This document shows positions 34,360 to 41,973 of a stretch of DNA of 64,000 bases, piece by piece. Position numbers and translations under genes: made by a program. The notes beneath the pieces are model-generated. The model ran no database searches, was not told the origin of the DNA, and saw nothing but the letters and a program-made list of their open reading frames with translations. Location: the NCBI RefSeq assembly GCF_008704395.1, contig NZ_CP023695.1:2728001-2792000 (forward strand), read 5' to 3'. Position 1 is the stretch's first letter, and every line of letters starts with the position of its first letter. The stretch comes from Streptomyces alboniger. Lineage in GTDB: Bacteria; Actinomycetota; Actinomycetes; Streptomycetales; Streptomycetaceae.

Positions 34360-35715
34360 ATGGCCAATTTCTCGAAGTCGACCGTGCCGCAGTTCTCGGT
34401 CGACGTCTACCAGAACGAGTTCCTGCCGGAGGACGGCCGCGAGGTCAACGCCATCGCCACGGTGACCTCCACCGGGGGCGGGACGATCGGCTCCGCGGTG
34501 AGCGCCCCGCATCTCTACGCCGCGGGGCAGAGCCCGGACGCCGCCGTGGCGATCATGGTCGACTGTTCCGGCTCCATGGACTATCCGCCGACGAAGATGC
34601 GGGGTGCCAGGGACGCGACGGCCGCCGCCATCGACGCCGTGCGCGACGGCGTGCACTTCGCGGTGATCGGCGGCACGCACATCGCCACGGAGGTCTATCC
34701 GGGCAACGGCCGCCTCGCGGTGGCGGGCCCGGAGACCCGCGAGCAGGCCAAACAGGCGCTGCGCAGGCTCAGCGCGGGCGGCGGCACGGCGATCGGCACC
34801 TGGCTGCGGCTCGCCGACCGGCTGCTGGGCTCCGCCGACATCGCCGCGTCCGCGGTGCGGCACGGCATCCTGCTCACCGACGGCCGTAACGAACACGAGT
34901 CGCCCGAGGACCTCAAGGCCGCTCTCGACTCCTGCGCGGGCCGCTTCACCTGCGACGCCCGCGGCGTCGGCACGGACTGGGAGGTGAAGGAGGTCACCGG
35001 CATAGCCTCCGCGCTCCTCGGCACCGCCGACATCGTCGCCGACCCGGCCGGCCTCTCCGCCGACTTCACACAGATGATGGAGACGGCGATGGGCAAGGAG
35101 GTCGCCGACGTCAGTCTGCGGCTGTGGACCCCGGTGGGCGTGGAGATCAAGTTCGTCAAGCAAGTGGCGCCCACGGTCGAGGAGCTGACGGACCGTCGCA
35201 CGGAGGCGGGGCCGCGCTCCGGGGACTACCCCACGGGGTCGTGGGGCGACGAGTCCCGCGACTACCACATCTGTGTACGAGTACCGAGCGCCGCCCTCGG
35301 CCAGGAGATGCTCGCGGCCCGGGTCTCCCTGATCGTGCCGCAGGCCGACGGCAGCACACAGACCCTGTCGCAGGGCCTGGTGCGCGCGGTGTGGACGGAC
35401 GACATGGTGGCCTCCACCTCCATCAATCCGCAGGTCGCGCACTACACGGGCCAGGCGGAACTGGCGCAGGTCATCCAGCAGGGACTCGACGCCCGCAAAT
35501 CGGGAGATGTCGACGGGGCGACCGCCAAACTCGGCCGCGCCGTCCAGCTGGCGGCCGCCTCGGGCAACGCGGATACGGCGAAGCTGCTTTCGAAGGTGGT
35601 GGACGTGGTGGACGCCGCGGAAGGTACTGTTCGATTGAAGGCGAAGGTCGCCGAGGCCGACGAGATGACACTCGAGACACGGTCGACGAAGACCGTTCGC
35701 GTGAAGAAGCAGTAG
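34360..35715 (+). CDS. von Willebrand factor A domain protein
   Basis: Cytoplasmic protein of 451 residues. The vWA domain has the metal-ion-dependent adhesion site DCSGSMDYPP near residue 67 and the later GGTAIGTW and ILLTDGRNEHES segments. A beta-rich middle region follows, then a helical C-terminal part (about 360-420). The last 18 residues form an acidic-to-basic tail with four threonines (437, 440, 443, 445). It presumably acts as a metal-dependent assembly or scaffold protein. GGGGGAG precedes the ATG, 60 bases after the phosphatase gene. The tail is a plausible phosphorylation and FHA-docking site (inference). Confidence 0.85.
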   Translation: MANFSKSTVPQFSVDVYQNEFLPEDGREVNAIATVTSTGGGTIGSAVSAPHLYAAGQSPDAAVAIMVDCSGSMDYPPTKMRGARDATAAAIDAVRDGVHFAVIGGTHIATEVYPGNGRLAVAGPETREQAKQALRRLSAGGGTAIGTWLRLADRLLGSADIAASAVRHGILLTDGRNEHESPEDLKAALDSCAGRFTCDARGVGTDWEVKEVTGIASALLGTADIVADPAGLSADFTQMMETAMGKEVADVSLRLWTPVGVEIKFVKQVAPTVEELTDRRTEAGPRSGDYPTGSWGDESRDYHICVRVPSAALGQEMLAARVSLIVPQADGSTQTLSQGLVRAVWTDDMVASTSINPQVAHYTGQAELAQVIQQGLDARKSGDVDGATAKLGRAVQLAAASGNADTAKLLSKVVDVVDAAEGTVRLKAKVAEADEMTLETRSTKTVRVKKQ

Positions 35716-35797
35716 CGCGGCGCTCCGGCGCCGCCGACGACCAACGAAGCAGTACGTACGGCCCTCGGGCCGGAGAAGGAGAGGGGGAAGCGCCGAC

Positions 35798-37093
35798 ATG
35801 CCGACCTGCCCGAACGGACACCAGTCGGGTTCCGACGACTGGTGCGAGGTCTGCGGTCACCGCATGGCCGGTGCCGTACCGCCGCCCCCTCCCCCGCCGC
35901 CGCCCGCGGCCGGGTACGGCTATCCCCCGCCGCCCCCCGGTCAGGACCCGAACTTCCCGCAGCCCGGCCCCGGGCGCCCGCACCCGGCGTCCGTGCCGGA
36001 ACCGGCGCCCGAGGCGCAGCTCTGCCCGCAGTGCCGCACGCCCCGCGAGGCGAACGCGCCGTTCTGCGAGGAGTGCCGCTGGAACTTCCTGACCAACACC
36101 GCGACGTCGTACACCCCGGCCGCGCCGAACCCGCCGCTGCCGAGCACCCAGGGCGGTCCCGGTGCGCCTCCGCAGCACCCGGGGCAGGGCTTGTACGAGT
36201 ACCAGGGCTCGCGCCCCTCGCAGATGAACCGGCCCGCCGAGCCGATTCCGCCGTTCGGCAACGGCGGAGGCAACGGCGCAGGCAACGGCGGACGGCCCGG
36301 TCAGCCGGGTTACGGCGGGCAAGGTCCCGGCCAGGCCCCGCCCCCCGGCGCCCCGCAGGCGTTCCAGCAGCCCGGTCCGCCTGGTCCGCCCGCGCCGCCA
36401 GCGTTCCCGCAGGAGTCGGGTGCCCCGCAGGGGCCGCCGCCCCCGCCGCAGCCCGGCTCCGGTGGCCCGTCCTTCGGCGGAGGCGATGACGACTGGGTGA
36501 TCTCGCCGCCGTCGTCCCCGGCACAGCAGCCGCAGCAGCCGTTCCAGCGGCAGGACGTTTTCCAGCAGGTTCCCCCGCAGCAGCAGGCGCCACAGCACCA
36601 GGCCCAGCAGCAGCACCAGGCGCCGCAGCCGCCACAGCAGGAGCAGCCGCAGCAGCAGCCCCCGCAGCCGCAGGCCCCGCAGGGGCCCGGCACGTGGACG
36701 GCGACGATCGGTCCCGACCGCGAGTACTTCATGGCGATGATGCAGCGCAGCGGCCCCGAGGCGTCGGGCCTGAACCTGCCCGCCTACTCCCCCGAGCAGC
36801 AGCGCCCGCTGTCCGGCAACCAGATCTCCATCGGCCGCCGCCGCCACTCCACGGGCGACACCCCGGACATCGATCTGTCGGTGCCTCCGGAGGACCCGGG
36901 CGTCTCGCACCAGCACGCGGTCCTGGTCCAGCAGCCGGACGGCAGCTGGGCGGTCGTCGACCAGAACTCCACGAACGGCACCACGGTCAACGGCGGCGAG
37001 GAGCCCATCCAGCCGTTCGTCCCGGTCCCGCTCCAGGACGGCGACCAGGTGCACGTGGGCGCCTGGACGACGATCACGGTCCGCCGCGACTGA
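35798..37093 (+). CDS. FHA-domain protein with N-terminal zinc ribbons
   Basis: Phosphothreonine-binding protein of 431 residues. The N-terminus is a small Cys/His module (C4, H8, C16, C19) and a second CxxC...CxxC ribbon (LCPQC, FCEEC). Then a long Pro/Gly/Gln-rich low-complexity linker (about 100-300) and a C-terminal FHA domain (about 342-431) with the binding residues in ISIGRRR, VSHQHAVL and NSTNGTTVN. No N-terminal ETTS phosphomotif of the GarA/OdhI type is present, so it is not a simple GarA orthologue. It is the last gene of the block, with the terminal arginines 18 bases from the convergent methyltransferase gene. Confidence 0.88.
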   Translation: MPTCPNGHQSGSDDWCEVCGHRMAGAVPPPPPPPPPAAGYGYPPPPPGQDPNFPQPGPGRPHPASVPEPAPEAQLCPQCRTPREANAPFCEECRWNFLTNTATSYTPAAPNPPLPSTQGGPGAPPQHPGQGLYEYQGSRPSQMNRPAEPIPPFGNGGGNGAGNGGRPGQPGYGGQGPGQAPPPGAPQAFQQPGPPGPPAPPAFPQESGAPQGPPPPPQPGSGGPSFGGGDDDWVISPPSSPAQQPQQPFQRQDVFQQVPPQQQAPQHQAQQQHQAPQPPQQEQPQQQPPQPQAPQGPGTWTATIGPDREYFMAMMQRSGPEASGLNLPAYSPEQQRPLSGNQISIGRRRHSTGDTPDIDLSVPPEDPGVSHQHAVLVQQPDGSWAVVDQNSTNGTTVNGGEEPIQPFVPVPLQDGDQVHVGAWTTITVRRD

Positions 37094-37111
37094 CCCCGCG
37101 CCCGCGGGCGG

Positions 37112-38077
37112 TCACAGCGGCCAGACGTACGGCCCCTCGGGGTCGTCCAGCCAGGCCCACTCGTACCGCCCGCGCACGCTGACCCCGAAGCGCTCGCGCA
37201 CCGGACGGCCCTCGCGCTCCCACAGCGCGAGGGCTTCGTGCGGATCCAGGCTGCCCCCGGTCAGCTCGAGGAGGAAGCGGAACAGCTCGTTCTGCAAGGC
37301 CCGGCACGGCAGCCCTCCGACGTGCCGCTCAAGAGGGGCCCTTCCGCTGCCGCCGCGCAGCGGCACGAAGTAGGCGGGCGTGTGCAGGAAGCGCCCCTCG
37401 GCGTGCTCGGCGTCCCGTACGGTCAGCGCGATCAGGCCGGTGGCCAGCGGCGCGAGGACGCGGGCGCCGGGCGCGCACTGGGCGAGCCACAGCCGGGGCA
37501 CCGAGGTGAGGGTGCAGGTGACGATGATCCGGTCGTAGGGCGCGCGCTCGGGACAGCCGGCCGCCCCGTCGCCGGTCACCACGGCCGGGCGGTATCCGGC
37601 GGCCGCCAGATGCCGCCGCGCGGACTCCGTGATCTCCGGGTCGAGGTCGACGGTCGTGACGTGGTCGTCGCCGAGCCGGTGGGCGAGCAGCGCCGCGTTG
37701 TAGCCGGTGCCCGCGCCGATCTCCAGGACACGGTCCGCCTCGCGCACGTCCAGTTCGACGAGCATCTTCGCCATCAGGGACGGCTGACTGCTGGAGGAGA
37801 TCAGGTCCCCGTCGCGCAGGCGCGTGGCGAGCGGCGCGTCGGCGTAGGCCCCGCGCAGCCAGCGGGTGCGGCGCCCGGGGTCGGGATCCTCGCCCCACAG
37901 CCGTTCGTAGCCGCCGCCGACGGCGGCGCCCACGTAGTAGTACGGCACGAAAAGGTGCCGCGGCACGGCCTCGAACGCCGCCCGCCAGGCGGGATCGTCC
38001 CGCCAGGCCCCGCTCGCCTCGATCTCGCGCACGAGGGCGGCCCGTACCTCCGTCACGAGTGCGGGATCGGGTTCCAT
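37112..38077 (-). CDS. PCMT-type SAM-dependent methyltransferase
   Basis: Methyltransferase of 321 residues related to protein-L-isoaspartate O-methyltransferase. The N-terminal part has AFEAVPRHLFVPYYY and ISSSSQPSLMAKMLVEL. The SAM site is VLEIGAGTGYNAALLAHRLG, followed by VTTVDLDPEI and the post-motif APYDRIIVTCTLTSVP. The C-terminal 100 residues are an extension found in actinobacterial homologues. The true substrate (damaged aspartyl residues or another) is not readable. It is convergent with the FHA gene; no lanthipeptide genes are near. Confidence 0.85.
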   Translation of the reverse strand: MEPDPALVTEVRAALVREIEASGAWRDDPAWRAAFEAVPRHLFVPYYYVGAAVGGGYERLWGEDPDPGRRTRWLRGAYADAPLATRLRDGDLISSSSQPSLMAKMLVELDVREADRVLEIGAGTGYNAALLAHRLGDDHVTTVDLDPEITESARRHLAAAGYRPAVVTGDGAAGCPERAPYDRIIVTCTLTSVPRLWLAQCAPGARVLAPLATGLIALTVRDAEHAEGRFLHTPAYFVPLRGGSGRAPLERHVGGLPCRALQNELFRFLLELTGGSLDPHEALALWEREGRPVRERFGVSVRGRYEWAWLDDPEGPYVWPL

Positions 38078-38176
38078 GTGTCCACTGTGCTGCGCGGAAG
38101 CCGCCGATGCGAGTGGCGAGGGGGTTCGAGGGGGGTGGTCCTAAGCCTTCCGTCCTCGGTCGCCCCGTCTGAGACC

Positions 38177-38590
38177 ATGGGCGGTGTGAAAGAGATCCCG
38201 CGCGGCACGCTTCAGGAGCAGACCTACTACGAACAGGTCGGCGGCGAGGAGACCTTCCGGCGCCTGGTGCACTTCTTCTACCAGGGGGTCGCGGAGGACC
38301 CGCTGCTGCGGCCGATGTACCCGGAGGAGGACCTGGGCCCGGCCGAGGAGCGCCTCGCGCTCTTCCTGATGCAGTACTGGGGCGGCCCCCGCACCTACAG
38401 CGACAACCGCGGCCACCCGCGCCTGCGCATGCGGCACGCGCCGTTCACGGTGGACAGGGCCGCGCACGACGCCTGGCTGAAGCACATGCGGGCGGCGGTC
38501 GACCAGCTCGGCCTCTCCGAGGAGCACGAGCGGACGCTGTGGAACTACCTGACGTACGCGGCGGCGTCGATGGTGAACTCCGAGGGCTGA
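38177..38590 (+). CDS. glbO: Group II truncated haemoglobin
   Basis: Haem protein of 137 residues for oxygen or NO handling. Seen: B10 Tyr in HFFYQGV, CD1 Tyr in LLRPMYPEEDL, the QYWGGPRTYSDNRGHPRLRMRHAPF segment with proximal His, and G8 Trp in DAWLKHM. This pattern matches mycobacterial GlbO (trHbO). The ATG at 38177 is taken; a GTG three codons later is possible because the ribosome site is weak. Single gene, divergent from the methyltransferase gene. Confidence 0.9.
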   Translation: MGGVKEIPRGTLQEQTYYEQVGGEETFRRLVHFFYQGVAEDPLLRPMYPEEDLGPAEERLALFLMQYWGGPRTYSDNRGHPRLRMRHAPFTVDRAAHDAWLKHMRAAVDQLGLSEEHERTLWNYLTYAAASMVNSEG

Positions 38591-38591
38591 C

Positions 38592-38619
38592 GGGCAGGCC
38601 CCGCGGCTAGGCCCTGCCC
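38592..38619. terminator. Convergent hairpin
   Basis: GGGCAGG (38592-38598) pairs with CCTGCCC (38613-38619) in the 28-base gap between the globin gene and the convergent gene at 38619-39305. Confidence 0.45.
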
Positions 38620-39305
38620 TAGGCGGGCGTGACCGAGAGCCCGCCGGTCCCGGCCCGCCGTACGGCGACGGACCCATAGGCCGTACGCAGCCGGAGCCAC
38701 GCCCCCGAGGACAGCAGCGCCAGCGCGTCCCCCCGCAGGAACCCGAGGGACTGCGCGGCGTGCGCGGCCCGCACGGGAAGCTCGGTCCCACCGATCGTGC
38801 GGGACCAGATCTCCCGGCCCACGCGGTCCAGCTCGGTCCGCACCCGCCGCTCGGCGGGCAGTTCCTCGACACGGGCCTTGAACTCGGTGACGGCCGCCGC
38901 CACCAGACCCCGCACCGCGTCCATCACGGGAAGCGCGGGCTCCTGCCGCCAACCGCCCCGCGGCGGCAGCACGCCCGCCCAGGGCGGCCCGGTGACAGCC
39001 TCCGGCACGGCGGCGACGCCCGCCGCCGCCACCGACTGCGCCGACTCCCCGACGTACTCCAGGAACTCACCGGCGGAGACGGTGACGTCGAGCGTGGTGT
39101 CGAGCCCGTGCTCGTACGGCTTGGCGAGCCGCGCCGTACGAATGGCGAGCACCTCGAACGACGGCGGCCGCCCGAACACGGCGAGCGTGTCCCCGGCGGC
39201 CTGGAGCCGCACCGCGGCGGCCCTGTCGTAGTGGATCAGCCGGGCCAGGAAGGCGGCGAGGTCGCCCGCCTCCCCGGCATCGGCGAAGTGCAGCCGCGCG
39301 GTCAT
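38619..39305 (-). CDS. Conserved actinobacterial protein, function unknown
   Basis: Protein of 228 residues without a motif I can assign. The N-terminus (ARLHFADAGEAGDLAAFLARL) looks like a small alpha/beta domain, with a middle helical part and a C-terminal VRAAHAAQSLGFL segment; there is no signal or membrane helix. Its ATG overlaps the thioesterase stop by four bases (ATGA), so the two are translationally coupled and probably act together. Confidence 0.75.
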   Translation of the reverse strand: MTARLHFADAGEAGDLAAFLARLIHYDRAAAVRLQAAGDTLAVFGRPPSFEVLAIRTARLAKPYEHGLDTTLDVTVSAGEFLEYVGESAQSVAAAGVAAVPEAVTGPPWAGVLPPRGGWRQEPALPVMDAVRGLVAAAVTEFKARVEELPAERRVRTELDRVGREIWSRTIGGTELPVRAAHAAQSLGFLRGDALALLSSGAWLRLRTAYGSVAVRRAGTGGLSVTPA

Positions 39306-39742
39306 GCGGCGAGCGCCCCCGAACCGCTGTCGGAGCCGTCGTCGACGTACTCCTGGAGGAACGACCTCTCCTCCGCCGAGATCCGCCGGGGCCGCTGCGC
39401 CTCCAGGTCGAACGGCACGACCACGGTCGAGGCCCGCACATACACCTGGTCCGCGTCCTTGATCTCGTACGCGATGGTCAGCGAGGCCGCGCCGATCTTC
39501 GTCACCCACGACTCGATGGTGACCGGCTCGTGCCGGTGCACCAACGGCCGTACGTAGTCGATCTCGTGCCGGGCCACGACCGAACCGCCGGAGAACGAGG
39601 GGGACCCGTCACCCGGCGCCAGCCGGAACATGAAGTCGATGCGCGCCTCCTCCAAGTACCGGACGAAGACGGCGTTGTTGACGTGCCCGAAGGCATCCAT
39701 GTCCGACCAGCGCAACGGGCACTGGTATATGTGTCGAGCCAC
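39302..39742 (-). CDS. Acyl-CoA thioesterase (4HBT hotdog family)
   Basis: Hotdog-fold thioesterase of 146 residues. The family signature is RWSDMDAFGHVNNAVFVRYLEEARIDFM, with the catalytic Asp in SDMDAFGHVNN. Later ARHEIDYVRPLVHRHEPVTIE and VRASTVVVPFD are typical of the YbgC/FcbC group. The GTG at 39742 (VARHIYQCPLRW) places the signature at residue 12 as usual. It is seven bases downstream of ettA on the same strand and coupled to the following hypothetical gene. Confidence 0.88.
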   Translation of the reverse strand: MARHIYQCPLRWSDMDAFGHVNNAVFVRYLEEARIDFMFRLAPGDGSPSFSGGSVVARHEIDYVRPLVHRHEPVTIESWVTKIGAASLTIAYEIKDADQVYVRASTVVVPFDLEAQRPRRISAEERSFLQEYVDDGSDSGSGALAA

Positions 39743-39749
39743 AGCCGCC

Positions 39750-41414
39750 TCAGCCTCGCGTGAGCTTCTTGTAGGTGGCGCGGTGCGGACGGGCCGCGTC
39801 CGGGCCGAGGCGCTCGATCTTGTTCTTCTCGTACGCCTCGAAGTTGCCCTCGAACCAGAACCACTTGGAGTCGCCCTCGTACGCCAGGATGTGCGTGGCG
39901 ACGCGGTCGAGGAACCAGCGGTCGTGGGAGACGACCACGGCCGCACCCGGGAACTCGAGCAGCGCGTTCTCGAGCGAGGACAGCGTCTCGACGTCCAGGT
40001 CGTTCGTCGGTTCGTCGAGGAGGAGGAGGTTGCCGCCCTGCTTGAGGGTGAGTGCGAGGTTCAGGCGGTTGCGCTCACCGCCGGAGAGGACGCCGGCGGG
40101 CTTCTGCTGGTCCGGGCCCTTGAAGCCGAAGGCGCTCACGTACGCGCGGCTCGGCATCTCGACCTGGCCGACGTTGATGTAGTCCAGCTCGTCCGAGACG
40201 ACCGCCCACAGGGTCTTCTTCGGGTCGATGTTGGCGCGGCTCTGGTCGACGTAGGAGATCTTGACCGTGTCGCCGACCTTGATGGAACCGGCGTCCGGCT
40301 CCTCAAGGCCCTGGATCATCTTGAACAGCGTGGTCTTGCCCGCGCCGTTCGGACCGATGACACCGACGATGCCGTTGCGCGGCAGGGTGAAGCTCAGGTC
40401 GTCGATCAGGACCTTCTCGCCGAAGGCCTTCGAGAGGTTGTTGACCTCGACGACGATGTTGCCCAGGCGCGGGCCCGGCGGGATCTGGATCTCCTCGAAG
40501 TCCAGCTTCCGCATCTTGTCCGCCTCGGCGGCCATCTCCTCGTAACGGGCGAGGCGCGCCTTGGACTTGGCCTGGCGCCCCTTGGCGTTGGAGCGCACCC
40601 ACTCAAGCTCTTCCTTGAGGCGCTTGGCGCGCTTGGCGTCCTTCTGCCCCTCGACCTTGAGACGGGTCTGCTTGGTCTCCAGGTAGGTGGAGTAGTTGCC
40701 CTCGTAGCCGATCGCGCGGCCGCGGTCCAGCTCCAGGATCCAGCCCGCCACGTTGTCGAGGAAGTACCGGTCGTGGGTGACGGCGACGACGGTGCCGGGG
40801 TACTTCGCGAGGTGCTGCTCCAGCCACTGCACGGACTCGGCGTCCAGGTGGTTGGTGGGCTCGTCGAGGAGCAGCAGGTCGGGGGCTTCGAGGAGCAGCT
40901 TGCAGAGCGCGACGCGGCGCTTCTCGCCACCGGAGAGGTTGGTGACGGCCCAGTCGCCGGGCGGGCAGCCCAGGGCGTCCATGGCCTGCTCCAGCTGGGC
41001 GTCGAGGTCCCACGCGTTGGCGTGGTCCAGGTCCTCCTGGAGCTTGCCCATCTCCTCCATCAGCGCGTCGGAGTAGTCGGTGGCCATCAGCTCGGCGACC
41101 TCGTTGAAGCGCCGGAGCTTGCCCATGACCTCCTTCGCCCCGTCCTGCACGTTCTCCAGGACGGTCTTGGACTCGTCGAGGGGCGGCTCCTGGAGGAGCA
41201 TGCCGACGGTGTAACCGGGCGAGAGGAAGGCATCGCCGTTGGAGGGCTGCTCGATGCCCGCCATGATCTTGAGCACCGTGGACTTACCGGCGCCGTTGGG
41301 GCCCACGACACCGATCTTCGCGCCAGGAAGGAAGCTCAAGGTGACGTCGTCGAGGATCACCTTGTCGCCGTGCGCCTTGCGCGTCTTGCGCATGGTGTAG
41401 ATGTACTCAGCCAA
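39750..41414 (-). CDS. ettA: Energy-dependent translational throttle EttA (ABC-F)
   Basis: Ribosome-associated ABC-F ATPase of 554 residues that gates the first steps of elongation according to energy state. Two ABC domains without membrane helices: Walker A GPNGAGKST and GPNGAGKTT, signatures LSGGEKRR and LSGGERNR, Walker B LLLLDEPTNHLD and LLLLDEPTNDLD. The inserted arm after the first Walker A and the charged linker (RLKEELEWVRSNAKGRQAKSKARLARYEEM) are EttA-like, and the length equals the family norm. The start is a TTG at 41414 giving the conserved MAEYIYTMRK; its ribosome site is weak. Confidence 0.92.
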   Translation of the reverse strand: MAEYIYTMRKTRKAHGDKVILDDVTLSFLPGAKIGVVGPNGAGKSTVLKIMAGIEQPSNGDAFLSPGYTVGMLLQEPPLDESKTVLENVQDGAKEVMGKLRRFNEVAELMATDYSDALMEEMGKLQEDLDHANAWDLDAQLEQAMDALGCPPGDWAVTNLSGGEKRRVALCKLLLEAPDLLLLDEPTNHLDAESVQWLEQHLAKYPGTVVAVTHDRYFLDNVAGWILELDRGRAIGYEGNYSTYLETKQTRLKVEGQKDAKRAKRLKEELEWVRSNAKGRQAKSKARLARYEEMAAEADKMRKLDFEEIQIPPGPRLGNIVVEVNNLSKAFGEKVLIDDLSFTLPRNGIVGVIGPNGAGKTTLFKMIQGLEEPDAGSIKVGDTVKISYVDQSRANIDPKKTLWAVVSDELDYINVGQVEMPSRAYVSAFGFKGPDQQKPAGVLSGGERNRLNLALTLKQGGNLLLLDEPTNDLDVETLSSLENALLEFPGAAVVVSHDRWFLDRVATHILAYEGDSKWFWFEGNFEAYEKNKIERLGPDAARPHRATYKKLTRG

Positions 41415-41637
41415 GAGAAACCGTCCGGCAATCAGTGAGTGGGCAGATACACCCCATCTTGCCGTACGGCCACCCGCCGGAGGAAACCAGCGGGGTAGGC
41501 GGTGATCACTCAGCGGGGTCCGCGGGCGAGATGTTGCTGCTCCGATCGCGCGGAGGGACGCTGAAAGAGACGTCACCGGGTCTCAGCGAGCGCGGATGAG
41601 ACCGTGCCGGTCGTGGTGGCCGGAAGGAGTACCTGTG

Positions 41638-41934
41638 ATGAGGGTCATGCTACGAGCGCGGCTGGACACCCAGGCGTCGAACGAAGCCATCAGGAGCGGC
41701 GCTCTGCCGAAAATCATGCAGGCGCTGACGGAGACGCTCAAGCCCGAGGCGGCTTACTTCGGCCCCTCCGACGGCGCGCGGTCCTGCACCTTCGTCTTCG
41801 ACATGCAGGACAGCTCGCAAATGCCCACCATCGCCGAGCCGCTCTTCGAGCAACTCGGCGCGGAGATCGACATCCACCCGGTCATGAACACCGAGGACCT
41901 CCAGAAGGGACTTGCCGCCCTACAGAACAGCTGA
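41638..41934 (+). CDS. Conserved small protein, possible ferredoxin-like fold
   Basis: Protein of 98 residues (MRVMLRARLDTQASNEAIRS...) with alternating strands and helices that suggest a dimeric alpha-beta barrel or GYD-like domain. I cannot name a family with certainty. Ribosome site AAGGAG at 41624-41629; the ATG at 41638 (8-base spacing) is preferred over the GTG three bases earlier. It is divergent from ettA across 223 bases that show no other clear signal, and convergent with the surface-protein gene. Confidence 0.75.
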   Translation: MRVMLRARLDTQASNEAIRSGALPKIMQALTETLKPEAAYFGPSDGARSCTFVFDMQDSSQMPTIAEPLFEQLGAEIDIHPVMNTEDLQKGLAALQNS

Positions 41935-41973
41935 CTCCGCGGACCTGACTCCGCTGGGCGGCCGCCCCCTCGT

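Noticed and set aside
35798..37093. FHA protein as a direct GarA/OdhI orthologue
   Set aside because: It has N-terminal zinc ribbons and a long linker and lacks the ETTS phosphosite. Only the FHA domain is shared.
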